Source: an uncultured Pirellula sp. (lineage in GTDB: Bacteria; Planctomycetota; Planctomycetia; Pirellulales; Pirellulaceae). From it: a stretch of 64,000 bases of DNA. Numbering within the stretch: position 1 is the first letter of the stretch; each line of letters opens with the position of its first letter. Under the pieces are notes generated by a model. That model was not told the origin of the DNA and made no database searches. It saw only the letters and a list, made by a program, of their open reading frames with translations. The position numbers and the translations under genes were made by a program. Below, piece by piece: positions 8,511-17,212 of this stretch. The DNA lies in the NCBI GenBank assembly GCA_903858115.1, contig CAIOHR010000100.1, positions 1 to 64,000 on the forward strand, given 5' to 3'.

Positions 8511-9899
8511 TCAAGCGATAACTTCTTTCACCACGCGGCCGAAGACATCGGTGAGACGAAAGTCACGGCCAGCGTAGCGGTAGGTGAACCGCTCGTGATC
8601 GATTCCCATCAAATGCAGTATCGTGGCATGCAAATCATGAGCAGAGACAGGATTCTCAACAGCCTTGAATCCGAACTCGTCGGTCGCCCCGTAAATGGTT
8701 CCTCCCTTAATACCGCCACCCGCCATCCAAAGAGAAAAACCCCAATGATTGTGATCGCGGCCTTGTCCGGCACCTGAACCGTTTTGGCCTAACTCCACCG
8801 ATGGCGTTCGACCAAACTCTCCCGAACAAATGACCAGCGTCTTTGACAATAGCCCTCGTTGCTTGAGATCCACCAACAACGCTCCGATCCCTTGATCGCA
8901 TTCGTTGGCGACTTTGCGATGCTCCGACTTGATGTTCGAATGGCTATCCCAAGGCTGAAGATTGCCATGCCATGTTTGAACGAATCGAACACCTCGTTCC
9001 ACCAATCTTCTTGCCATCAACAATTGCCGATTCTGTGGCCCTTCGCCGTAAAGTTTCAGAATATGCTCGGGCTCTTGTGTCGTATCGAATGCATCGGTGG
9101 CTTCGAGCTGCATTCGATAAGCCAACTCAAACGAGCGAATGCGCGCTTCCATCGCTGGCTCGCCAGGTCGTGACTCGAGATGCTTGGCATTCAATTGCTT
9201 GAGCAACTCAAACTGCTCAAGCTGCTCGGACGTGCTGAGCCGGCTGTTCTTCAAATTGGCGATCAGTTTTGACGGGTCGGAGTTCGAAGTATCGATATGG
9301 GTCCCTTGGTAGGCTCCTGGCAAAAACGCAGAACGCCAATTCCCAGCGCCACCGACTGGAAGCCCGCCGGGGCACAATGCCACAAAGCCTGGTAGATTCT
9401 GATTTTCCGAGCCCATCCCCCACGTGAGCCATGAGCCGACGCTAGGTCGAACAAGTCTCATGTCCCCTGTGTTCATCAACATCAAAGACATTTCGTGACT
9501 TGGCAACTCGACATGCATCGATCGAATCACCGCAAGATCGTCAGCGCATTTGGCAACCGATGGAAACAAATCACTTATCGGTATCCCGCTCTCCCCATGC
9601 TGCGCAAATTCGAACGGCGATGGCAACGCAACGCCCGTTTTCCGTTCCGTCTGAAGATTGTCAAACGGCAGCATCTGGCCACCTCGCTTGGTGAGCTCCG
9701 GCTTGGGATCAAACGTATCGACTTGGGACATACCGCCGTTCAGGAAGATGTGAATCACATGTTCCGCCTTGGGAGGGAAATGAATGCCTGGTCCTTTGGA
9801 TTCCGTTTCCGCCTGCAACAGACCAGCCAGCCCCAATGCACCCATTCCCATTCCGCTGCGTCGGAGAAAAGCGCGTCGTTCAACGATGGGCTCGAACAT
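8511..9899 (-). CDS. DUF1501 domain protein, Tat-exported (pair 1)
   Basis: A 462-residue protein with a twin-arginine leader 'RRAFLRRSGMGMGALGLAGLL' near residues 8-28. The DUF1501 (alkaline phosphatase/sulfatase-like fold) landmarks follow: 'HIFLNGGMSQVDTFDPKPEL', 'RSMHVELPSHEMSLMLMNTG', 'WDSHSN', 'VICSGEFGRTPSVE', 'GRDHNHWGFSLWMAGGGIKGG' and 'DLHATILHLMGIDHERFTYRY'. The His/Asp residues of the putative metal site are kept. The start at 9899 follows AGGTG, a fair ribosome binding site. It lies 8 nt after the cytochrome/DUF1549/DUF1553 gene, forming the two-gene module typical of planctomycetes. The enzymatic activity of the family is not established; a periplasmic role is implied by the leader. 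Confidence 0.93.
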   Translation of the reverse strand: MFEPIVERRAFLRRSGMGMGALGLAGLLQAETESKGPGIHFPPKAEHVIHIFLNGGMSQVDTFDPKPELTKRGGQMLPFDNLQTERKTGVALPSPFEFAQHGESGIPISDLFPSVAKCADDLAVIRSMHVELPSHEMSLMLMNTGDMRLVRPSVGSWLTWGMGSENQNLPGFVALCPGGLPVGGAGNWRSAFLPGAYQGTHIDTSNSDPSKLIANLKNSRLSTSEQLEQFELLKQLNAKHLESRPGEPAMEARIRSFELAYRMQLEATDAFDTTQEPEHILKLYGEGPQNRQLLMARRLVERGVRFVQTWHGNLQPWDSHSNIKSEHRKVANECDQGIGALLVDLKQRGLLSKTLVICSGEFGRTPSVELGQNGSGAGQGRDHNHWGFSLWMAGGGIKGGTIYGATDEFGFKAVENPVSAHDLHATILHLMGIDHERFTYRYAGRDFRLTDVFGRVVKEVIA

Positions 9900-9907
9900 T
9901 TTTCACC

Positions 9908-12700
9908 TCAGTCTACGAAAGAAAACTCATTGGAAGCCAACATGGCATGAGCCAAAATCTGCCATCGATCTGCTGTCGTACTGTCAGCGTTATCTGCTTT
10001 TACTTTTAGAACGAATTGGAGCATCGATTCCATTTCATCGGACAACGGATCTCGTCCAAAGAGACGACGATACAACCATGTGATTCGCTCATTCGAATCT
10101 TCACTGCCTGCTGAGGACTTCATGAGCGTTACTAGGCTCTTCGCTCGGTCTTGGATGAACTCCGAGTTCAAGGCAAACAATGTTTGCTGAGGAACGAGCG
10201 TATCTGGGCGTTTCAAACTGCACGCGTTGGGATTCGCTGCATCGAAAGTGCTTGCAAGATTCGAAACAATATCCCGGTTGATGAATCCATAAACCGTGCG
10301 CCTTGGAATAGCAGGTGTAGTCGACAGATCAACGGGTCTTCCACCCACGGTCGTGTCTAACTCGCCAGCCACAAAGAGCATCGAATCTCGCATCGCTTCA
10401 AGATCAAGTCTTCGTCTCGGCATCCGCCACATCGACTCGTTCTCTGGATCGATTTTCCGAAAGTCTGCGTTTTCCATGGATGCTTGCTGGTACGTTTGGG
10501 ATAGCACGATACGTTTGTGCATTCGCTTGATCGACCAACCGTCCTTTTGGAATATGTCCGCCAAATAGTCCAATAGCTTGGCATTGCTGGGAGGTGTACC
10601 TCGTGTTCCGAAGTCATCGGACGATCGCACGATCCCTTGGCCAAAGTGTTGTTGCCAAATCCAATTCACGATCACCCGCGAGGTCAATGGATTCTCTTTC
10701 GACACGATGGCTTGCGCTAATGCCAATCGGCGTTTACCTGGAAGATAGTTCAACTCGCTCTTCCCGCGGGATAACGCGGTGAGGAAACCCGGTTTGACTT
10801 TCTCGCCTCGTGTCATGTGATTGCCTCGCAGGAACACGAATGCATCACGCACTTGCTCCGACTCTTCGAGTACCATCGCCCTCGGGACAGAGCCAGGAGA
10901 TTGCAAGTGATGTTTGTGAATGGCAGATCGCTTGCCACCCAGCGAATCTTGAATCGTACGATTGAGCAAATGACTGGCGACCTCGTCTGGTAAGTCCGTC
11001 GGAGTTCCATTTCCATACAAATGTCGACGGAGTTGACGATAGACGGGACTGTTTGCCATTAGGTGTTTGGCATCTTCGTCCGGAATAATTCGATCCGAAG
11101 ACACAGCCTCAAGCGATAGTTCTTGCAACGTCTTGAACCACTCTTGATGAACTTTCGAAAACAGCGCTCCGTAGGCGTCTGCCACATCGAGCATGGAGGT
11201 GGGTTGTTTCGATTGAAGCGCTTCGAGAACCAGCGGATTCCATTTGGGTGCGGTTCCGCCTAGTGCATTCTGGTCTTTCGATTTCGCCTTGTCCGGATTC
11301 TCTTTGCTTCGCTCCTCAATCAGTGCTTTTGCCGCTTCTGTAAAGCCACCCGCAGGTAAGGCCGCCAGTTGATGCCAAACGCCAAAGACAGGATCATTGC
11401 TTTTTAAACCGCCCAAGTAAGATCGCCATCGATTGAAAACGATCGGGCGAATGTCGTCTGTTCTATAAGAGAGAAACGATGTCGCAACATCTTGTTCTGG
11501 AGTTCCTTTGGCAATCTCTCGGAGATACAAACCGAACTGCATACGCAATCGGCTCTTCATCACCTCCACTTGGTCTCTTGCCATCTCATCGTATCTCGTC
11601 TGCAGGTTGTCGAGTTGCTGGAAATACTCGTCGCTCTTTTTTTGATTTGCTTCGTCGTTTCCGTTGATCCCGATCGTTGGAAGCTCGGGAGGTGTCTCGC
11701 TAGCAGATAAAGTGGCATAGAGAGCGTAGTAATCGCTAGTTGGAATTGCATCAAATTTATGGTCATGGCAACGAGCGCAGGTCACCGTCAAACCCATAAG
11801 GCCACGCGAGACAACATCGATCTGATCATCCACGATGTCATGTTCATTGCGATACCGCATTCCGACCGTCAAGAAGCCCAAGGCTGCGAGCTTCGGGTCG
11901 TTCGGCGAAAGATTCAGTTGATCTGCCGCCAATTGCTCGACGATAAATTGATCGTACGGAAGGTCTTTGTTAAAGGCATCGATGACATAGTCGCGATAGG
12001 TATAGGAAAACGGAAAGGAAGTAAATCCGATTGCAGCTCCGCCATGCGTGTCTGCGTATCGAGCGACATCCAACCAATACTTTCCCCAACGCTGACCGTA
12101 CTGAGTTGAGGACAACAATCGATCAACAACCATTTCGTACGCATTCGAGGAGTTGTCTTCTTCAAACGCCCGTACTTCGTCCCACGTTGGGAAAACGCCG
12201 ATCAAATCGACGTAAACGCGACGCATCCATTGACTCTTGGTGATGGGTGTAGCCCGATGAAGTCCCTTTTGCGATAAAGCTTCTTCGATCAGCGAATCGA
12301 TGTGTGGCTCCGATCCAGCCGCGAGCGTTACGGGCTTGATCGGCTGATAGGACCAGTGCCGTTCGAACGGAGAGCCTGCTTCGACCCAAGTCCGAAGATG
12401 AGCGAGTTCGGCATCGCTGAGTGGTTTCCCAAGACTGGGAGGTGGCATGCGGTGGTCCGGATCTGTGGAGTCGATACGCTCCAACAAGACTTTTGCCAAT
12501 CGGTTAGACTGGCGATCTCTCGGATCATCGATATCTAGTCGTAAATCTGCTTCCCGTTTTGCAGCGTCTGGTCCATGACATTGGATACATTTTTCTGCCA
12601 GGATCGGTTTGACATGGCGACTGTACAGCGATTGAGAATCCTCAGCATTCGTTGAGAATGCAGTCGAAAGAAAAAGGAGAAAAGCAAAAGTGGGTCTCAT
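9908..12700 (-). CDS. Planctomycete cytochrome-c-type / DUF1549 / DUF1553 protein (pair 1)
   Basis: The start at 12700 gives 'MRPTFAFLLFLSTAFSTNA', a clean Sec signal peptide; the frame extends to 12772. The protein has about 930 residues. It carries a PSCyt1 region with heme-type motif C38-I-Q-C-H42, then 'MPPPSLGKPLSDAELAHLRTW'. DUF1549 (PSCyt2) spans roughly 115-330 and ends in a second CxxCH, 'CARCHDHKFD'. A variable middle is followed by DUF1553 (PSD1) from about 620 to the end, with 'LTSRVIVNWIWQQHFGQGIV' and 'RMPRRRLDLEAMRDSMLFVAGELD'. It is probably periplasmic. The two CxxCH motifs suggest covalent heme, but this is not proven for the family. It is transcribed with the DUF1501 gene 8 nt downstream. 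Confidence 0.93.
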   Translation of the reverse strand: MRPTFAFLLFLSTAFSTNAEDSQSLYSRHVKPILAEKCIQCHGPDAAKREADLRLDIDDPRDRQSNRLAKVLLERIDSTDPDHRMPPPSLGKPLSDAELAHLRTWVEAGSPFERHWSYQPIKPVTLAAGSEPHIDSLIEEALSQKGLHRATPITKSQWMRRVYVDLIGVFPTWDEVRAFEEDNSSNAYEMVVDRLLSSTQYGQRWGKYWLDVARYADTHGGAAIGFTSFPFSYTYRDYVIDAFNKDLPYDQFIVEQLAADQLNLSPNDPKLAALGFLTVGMRYRNEHDIVDDQIDVVSRGLMGLTVTCARCHDHKFDAIPTSDYYALYATLSASETPPELPTIGINGNDEANQKKSDEYFQQLDNLQTRYDEMARDQVEVMKSRLRMQFGLYLREIAKGTPEQDVATSFLSYRTDDIRPIVFNRWRSYLGGLKSNDPVFGVWHQLAALPAGGFTEAAKALIEERSKENPDKAKSKDQNALGGTAPKWNPLVLEALQSKQPTSMLDVADAYGALFSKVHQEWFKTLQELSLEAVSSDRIIPDEDAKHLMANSPVYRQLRRHLYGNGTPTDLPDEVASHLLNRTIQDSLGGKRSAIHKHHLQSPGSVPRAMVLEESEQVRDAFVFLRGNHMTRGEKVKPGFLTALSRGKSELNYLPGKRRLALAQAIVSKENPLTSRVIVNWIWQQHFGQGIVRSSDDFGTRGTPPSNAKLLDYLADIFQKDGWSIKRMHKRIVLSQTYQQASMENADFRKIDPENESMWRMPRRRLDLEAMRDSMLFVAGELDTTVGGRPVDLSTTPAIPRRTVYGFINRDIVSNLASTFDAANPNACSLKRPDTLVPQQTLFALNSEFIQDRAKSLVTLMKSSAGSEDSNERITWLYRRLFGRDPLSDEMESMLQFVLKVKADNADSTTADRWQILAHAMLASNEFSFVD

Positions 12701-12779
12701 GGCCGATTGCAGGTCTCGAGGGATGATGAGACGGTAATGGGTGGGATTCAACGCCACCAGTATACCTTGCAATTGATCA

Positions 12780-12805
12780 GTTGGGACAAACTGTTTCTCG
12801 TATTG
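12780..12805. repeat. 26-bp direct repeat, left copy
   Basis: The sequence starting gttgggacaaac is repeated in the same orientation at 16208-16233 with one mismatch in 26 bases (t for c at the 13th base). The two copies lie just outside the ends of the four-gene sigma/DUF1573/Cys-rich/LolA-like group. This copy is 80 bp upstream of the DUF1549 gene start (minus strand), so a regulatory role is an alternative. Confidence 0.6.
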
Positions 12806-12830
12806 CCGAGGCCAGGCTGACTGGCAGGAG

Positions 12831-13730
12831 CTATTTGTCTTCCGTAGCGTAAGGCTTCAGAAACCGCTCGTCGATTGCGGATGGATCCATGCTCGCAATT
12901 TCATGCCAAGGTGGGAACTGAACGGGCTCATTGATCGATGTCCAAACAAAGTCGATTTCTCGATCCTCGAATTTCGTACGCTCTTTACCATTCTCTGGAA
13001 CTGTTTGTGTTGCTCTCGCAGTTACACGTTTGGGCAAATAGAAACCATTTTCCTCCGTTGATACGACGGAACTGGACTCACTGACTTTTCCTCCTATATC
13101 CCAAGAAACCTTCGTAGGCATAAGAGTTTTCGAGTCGATGAATATGGACTTTTTGCATTCGATTCCCTCCGGATCGTTAAACGCTACTGAGAGAAGAATA
13201 GTCCCATCCTCAAATCGCTTCTGTGAGTAAGGTTGTGTCGAGTTAGGTGTCAAGCTATCGAGAAATGAACTGAGAGGCTCACTCATTCCCGACGGGAAAG
13301 AGCCTAAGCACGCAAGTTCAGGAATGGGAACTTCCGATAAAGTGACAAAACGATCAAAGGTCATCGACTCCTTTTTCGGCGGGCCACTATTTGATTTAGT
13401 TTGGCTCATCCCGTTTTCGAAAAAACAGAAGCGACACGGCGCATACTTCTTGCCCTCCTGTGTGATCTCTCTTTTAGACAGGTAAACCATTTTCTCGGCA
13501 GTCCGATCTACCCAAATTGCGTGATGCGTCGTTATCGCTCGCTCAGTCGACTTTCCGTCTTCCTTTTGAGAAAACTCGGAAGAAGTACAACTAAAACGGA
13601 CTTCGTAGCTCGTTATCGCTTTCCAGCTATCAATTGCTGCAGTTAGAGGAAATGATCTGTCATCGGCTTTGACGACATATCCCATCAAGACAATGATTGT
13701 GCCGACCATCATGCCGTAAAGTCGAATCAT
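12831..13730 (-). CDS. Secreted protein, LolA/outer-membrane-lipoprotein-sorting-like (weak)
   Basis: The start at ATG 13730 ('MIRLYGMMVGTIIVLMGYVVKA') gives a signal peptide; the frame extends to 13799. The mature part of about 280 residues begins with 'AAIDSWKAITSYEVRFSC', a pattern seen at the start of LolA-like beta-barrel proteins in planctomycetes. Strands with 'KSIFIDSKTLMPTKVSWDI' and 'GFYLPKRVTARATQTV' follow, also typical of that fold. No lipobox is present. The assignment is by pattern only and could be wrong. It is the last gene of the group led by the sigma factor at 16054 and lies 117 nt after the Cys-rich protein. Confidence 0.6.
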   Translation of the reverse strand: MIRLYGMMVGTIIVLMGYVVKADDRSFPLTAAIDSWKAITSYEVRFSCTSSEFSQKEDGKSTERAITTHHAIWVDRTAEKMVYLSKREITQEGKKYAPCRFCFFENGMSQTKSNSGPPKKESMTFDRFVTLSEVPIPELACLGSFPSGMSEPLSSFLDSLTPNSTQPYSQKRFEDGTILLSVAFNDPEGIECKKSIFIDSKTLMPTKVSWDIGGKVSESSSVVSTEENGFYLPKRVTARATQTVPENGKERTKFEDREIDFVWTSINEPVQFPPWHEIASMDPSAIDERFLKPYATEDK

Positions 13731-13847
13731 CTCCGCATTCCTCAATTTTAACGCAGCAATTCTCAAGTGGTGATCAGCAATCAGTCGCACAAAGGTCACT
13801 TGTCGCGATACAAATCGGTTTATACTGTGCCAACCTACGGTTCTTTT

Positions 13848-14297
13848 CTACGGAGCATTTGGCGGCGATGGGCATACTTCCAAGTATGGATAATCTGGCC
13901 AATTCCAAGGCCCGGTTACTTCTTTGTGTTTACATTCATAGACAGTTTGAAAGATGGAAACGAAGCGAGCGCTGCATTTGCAGTCAAACTCATCTCCACA
14001 TCGATACTCGCCTTCTTGAATGCCTTGAACATGACCCATATGGAGCCCAAGCCCACTGTTGGGGAGGGCATTAGAGAGGACTATCCCAGGAAATCCAGTT
14101 GCTTCCCATCCGCGATCGCAGAGAGCGCCAAGCGTATTGAAGGAGCATGGTTTGGCTCTGCACTGTTGATTCCAGTCATCACACAAAACATAATAGAAAT
14201 CAGCACACGGTGCGTGTTCCTGTGAATTTAGGTATCCACCTGTCACCGCAGGTGCTGTACCAATCATCAACGCAACGATCCATTTGAGTTTCTTCAA
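13848..14297 (-). CDS. Small secreted Cys-rich protein
   Basis: A 149-residue protein with a short basic-hydrophobic leader ('MKKLKWIVALMIGTAPAVTG'). The mature part holds about ten cysteines, including 'CADFYYVLCDDW', 'CRAKPCSFNTLGALC', 'YRCGDEFDCKCSA' and late single Cys residues. It resembles a disulfide-stabilised exported protein or peptide precursor. I do not recognise a family. The 'RCG...CKCS' spacing is echoed in the 72-residue Cys-rich protein at 63585-63803. It sits 24 nt downstream of the DUF1573-like gene and upstream of the LolA-like gene on the same strand. In Bacteroidota, small exported peptides also neighbour DUF1573 genes, an analogy only. Confidence 0.7.
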   Translation of the reverse strand: MKKLKWIVALMIGTAPAVTGGYLNSQEHAPCADFYYVLCDDWNQQCRAKPCSFNTLGALCDRGWEATGFPGIVLSNALPNSGLGLHMGHVQGIQEGEYRCGDEFDCKCSARFVSIFQTVYECKHKEVTGPWNWPDYPYLEVCPSPPNAP

Positions 14298-14321
14298 TTT
14301 ACACCTCTTACTTAATCTTAA

Positions 14322-15368
14322 TTAATTGGAAACCAAAACCTTGGAAGCACCAGCAACCGAAATGTGGGCTGTGGAGAAATCAACAGTCCATTCAATGTCG
14401 CCTTGTTGGACATCCTTTTTCCCGACACTGATACTGACTCGATATGTACCGCGACCAATTCGGGTATAGCTGGATTTAAATCCACCTTCGGTCGCATCGA
14501 CTTGCCGGAACGCAAACGATCGGATCATCGGTTCCGAAGCATTTTGATCCAATTCCATTCTAAAAACAGCAGACGCTTCTAGCACTCCAGGCTGCTCCGT
14601 TCGGGTAAAAACAAGTGTTGATGGGCTCAGACGATTGGCTTCGCGCCGAAGCAATCGAACGCGACATTCATCCACCAACTCGTCATTCAAGTACAAATCA
14701 ATCTTTCCGCTATACTCTGCTCTATCAAGTTCGCTTACCTTCGACCTAAGGCGAACGACAGGGTTTCCATTATTCTTCTCAATTGCGACAGTCAAGAACG
14801 GAACATCGCCCGTGCACTTGACCTTGCAATCACTGAGCACAATATCTTTGGTGACAAACAAAGGAATGGTTCGATCAATCTCCTGGCCTTTCGAATGATT
14901 GATATCCACGGAGGTAAATGGGAAAGAAATGGAGTTCTTGTAATTGGCAACGAATCGTAGCGATTGAACTCCTGCATCCTTAAAGAATAACGTCGCCGAG
15001 ACACTATCCGAAGATGATCGAGGCTTCTTGTCGGCAACGAAACGAAAATCCGCTACACCGGTCCCTCCACTTGGGATAATTTTGTCTACCATGGTGCCAG
15101 AGAGGCACTTGCACGATATCGACATTTTCTCAAAAACCAGTTCTTCAGAACTTCGGTTTGCTAATGCAACCCGAATCTTGATCTCTTCACCCGGATGAAC
15201 GTCGCCAATGGAAACGAACTCATCTTGGCCTGCGGCCCTCCGCAGCGTCACATTCGCATACCGTGTTTCGACGGAAATCGACTTCTCTTCCGCACGGCAC
15301 ACCATCGAGTAAAGTGGTGTTAGGAACGCAAGGAAACAGATGGCGGCGAGTATCTTTTCGATTTTCAT
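14322..15368 (-). CDS. DUF1573-like secreted protein
   Basis: A 348-residue protein with a Sec leader ('MKIEKILAAICFLAFLTPLY'). Residues about 50-150 match the DUF1573 Ig-like pattern: 'VSIGDVHPGEEIKIRVALAN' followed by 'EKMSISCKCLSGTMVDKIIPSGG', the CxC segment being typical. The remaining C-terminal half appears to be further beta-sandwich repeats ('CKVKCTGDVPFLTVAIE' near the middle). DUF1573 proteins are extracytoplasmic and of unknown biochemical role. The gene starts 90 nt downstream of the sigma factor stop and leads into the Cys-rich secreted protein. Confidence 0.8.
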   Translation of the reverse strand: MKIEKILAAICFLAFLTPLYSMVCRAEEKSISVETRYANVTLRRAAGQDEFVSIGDVHPGEEIKIRVALANRSSEELVFEKMSISCKCLSGTMVDKIIPSGGTGVADFRFVADKKPRSSSDSVSATLFFKDAGVQSLRFVANYKNSISFPFTSVDINHSKGQEIDRTIPLFVTKDIVLSDCKVKCTGDVPFLTVAIEKNNGNPVVRLRSKVSELDRAEYSGKIDLYLNDELVDECRVRLLRREANRLSPSTLVFTRTEQPGVLEASAVFRMELDQNASEPMIRSFAFRQVDATEGGFKSSYTRIGRGTYRVSISVGKKDVQQGDIEWTVDFSTAHISVAGASKVLVSN

Positions 15369-15457
15369 GGTAGTTCTGTTTTTGGTAGTCTCTGGTCTAT
15401 TCTAATAGTCGAGAAAAATCCTCGATTCGAGACATGCCGTTTCAACTTTCTCAATAT

Positions 15458-16054
15458 TTATTTCTGCGAGTAGGAACAAGAATCAATCCTCAGTGAAACC
15501 CAAACCCCTTGGATTCGTTTACGCCATCGCGAAACTGTTCTCACGGTGACTCCCATTACCGTCGCAACTTCTATCAACGAATACCCAGCGTAAAGCATAC
15601 GGAGTGTGGATGCTTCACCTTTCGAAAGCAGCGAACTCAGCTCTTCGAGTTGCTCATCCTGAGAAACAGCAGAAAACGGCTGCCCATAATTTTCGATATT
15701 TGCTTGATAATCCGTTTTCCTGTCAGGTCTCCTTGAACGACTCATGCGATTGTTAGCATCGATTAGTCGACGTTTTGCAATTCGGCGCAACATTCTCCAA
15801 ACACGGATCGAATCAAGTAAGTGGTAAGAAGTTTCTGATCTGCACTTCGCTAGATACTGGTAAATTGACATAAGGGCGATTTGTTCAGGATCAAGCACTC
15901 GATGACATTGGTTGGGACACATACGACTCAAGTAACTCACAAGCTTCGGGAAGTGAGTCTGAAAAACATTCGACTCGAAGTTGATGACATTCCAACCGTC
16001 CAAGTTATCGGGAAACTCTTGGTAGCTTGGTAGCTTGGTAGCTTGGTGGGGCAT
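15458..16054 (-). CDS. ECF-like RNA polymerase sigma factor
   Basis: About 198 residues from the ATG at 16054 ('MPHQATKLPSYQEF'); the open frame reaches 16090. The C-terminal part contains a sigma region 4 type helix-turn-helix, 'TLRMLYAGYSLIEVATVMGV' followed by 'TVRTVSRWRKRIQGVW'. The central part has region 2-like helices ('LDPEQIALMSIYQYLAKC', 'SIRVWRMLRRIAKRRLIDAN'). This resembles the divergent ECF-like sigma factors common in planctomycetes. No anti-sigma gene is adjacent. An 8-bp tandem repeat lies in the first codons, so the true start and frame could vary. It heads the group of three secreted-protein genes and may control them. Confidence 0.78.
   Translation of the reverse strand: MPHQATKLPSYQEFPDNLDGWNVINFESNVFQTHFPKLVSYLSRMCPNQCHRVLDPEQIALMSIYQYLAKCRSETSYHLLDSIRVWRMLRRIAKRRLIDANNRMSRSRRPDRKTDYQANIENYGQPFSAVSQDEQLEELSSLLSKGEASTLRMLYAGYSLIEVATVMGVTVRTVSRWRKRIQGVWVSLRIDSCSYSQK
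16018..16049. repeat. Octanucleotide tandem repeat in the sigma factor 5' end
   Basis: Three perfect copies of cttggtag (16018-16041) and a fourth with one change (16042-16049). The unit is not a multiple of three, so gain or loss of one copy would shift the frame of the sigma factor just after its ATG at 16054. Confidence 0.8.
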
Positions 16055-16207
16055 AGGAAAGACCTTTGGCGCAGGTGATCTTTTGAACAAGCATGTGATG
16101 TACGTTTCATTACACGGGCTCGGAAATCAGTTTGCAATAGGCATTGCGTAAGTATCTGGAACGAAAAAATGGAGTTTCATTCCACCGAATCGACATGGTC
16201 CATTGCG

Positions 16208-16233
16208 GTTGGGACAAACCGTTTCTCGTATTG
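16208..16233. repeat. 26-bp direct repeat, right copy
   Basis: Same sequence and orientation as 12780-12805 with one mismatch. It lies upstream of the sigma factor and 58-83 bp upstream of the endonuclease/phosphatase-family start at 16291. In this copy ggacaa (16212-16217) can pair with ttgtcc just downstream of the repeat core. Confidence 0.6.
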
Positions 16234-16290
16234 TCCTAGCTGGAATACAATGAATTTGCCCTTTTGTGCTTCTGTCTCTTTGGATTCCAC

Positions 16291-17198
16291 ATGAAAATCC
16301 TGCTTCGAGTTTTTGCTTTCACCTTTTGCTGCACCACTCCACTCTTTGCGGAAGATTTTCGTATCTTGGCATGGAATGTCGAAAGCAACCGACCCAATTC
16401 GCCGGCGGTTAGCAATGATGTCGTGATTGGCAAACAGCTTACGGAATTGCTCAGTGCTGCGAACACTCGTTCTCATCTAATCACCTTGAGCGAAGTGGAG
16501 CCAAAGAGTGTTTTTATTCTCCGCGATGCGGCAGCCAAAGGGCTTGGGAACGAAGTCGATTTTGTAACTTCAGCGAGTGGCGGGTTCAAGATTCCGACAC
16601 ACTGATGTTGATCGTGGACAAGAAGCGGTTTCGTATCGAAGAGACATTCGAGTTGCATCGCTTTGCAGGAATCGCTGCCAATTTTTGCGTATCCGACTCC
16701 GGGAACGAGCTTGGGACACTTCGCGCGAGGTCGCCGCTCGCGGTGAAGCTTGTCGATGTGACGACTTCGAAAGCATGTTGGATTGTCGTCAATCATTTGG
16801 CTCGTGGCGAAGCAGACCTGCGGACGGACCAAGCGAAGATGCTGGTCAAATGGGCCGCAACGAAAAGCGAGCCAGTTATCAGCGCAGGCGATCACAACTT
16901 TGATTTCGATTTTAAGACACAGCAAGGAAACGATGGATACAAAGCGATGATCGAAGGGGGCGTTTGGAGTTGGCTCAAGCCGGATCCATTGATCGATTCG
17001 AATTGGGCAGACGATCGGCGTGTGAACGACAAGCGAGTCGACCGATACCCGGATTCCATCCTCGACTTCATCTTCGTTGCGAATCAAGCCAAAGAGTGGA
17101 ACGGTCGCTGTTCGGTCATCGTTCGTGATGGCGATTTTCCAGACTCGAACGAAACCAGCGATCACCGTCCAATCATCGCAACCCTGTCACCTAAGTAA
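16291..17198 (+). pseudogene. Endonuclease/exonuclease/phosphatase-family protein, interrupted by a frameshift
   Basis: The first part (ATG 16291 to TGA 16603-16605) encodes a signal peptide and 'EDFRILAWNVESNRPN', the typical start of EEP-fold enzymes. The second part, in the -1 frame, continues the family pattern: 'DTLMLIVDKKRFRIEETFEL', 'CWIVVNHLARGEADLRTDQA', 'PVISAGDHNFDFDF' and 'ETSDHRPIIATL'. Frame comparison places the break at the GGG run 16582-16584. One extra G would read '...TSASGG-VQDSDTLMLIVD' straight through. So this is a one-base deletion in a homopolymer: a real pseudogene, a recent mutation or an assembly error. Catalytic Asn, Asp and His motifs survive. The intact protein would be secreted and about 300 residues long. 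Confidence 0.8.
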
Positions 17199-17212
17199 CG
17201 CAAGACGGGTCA

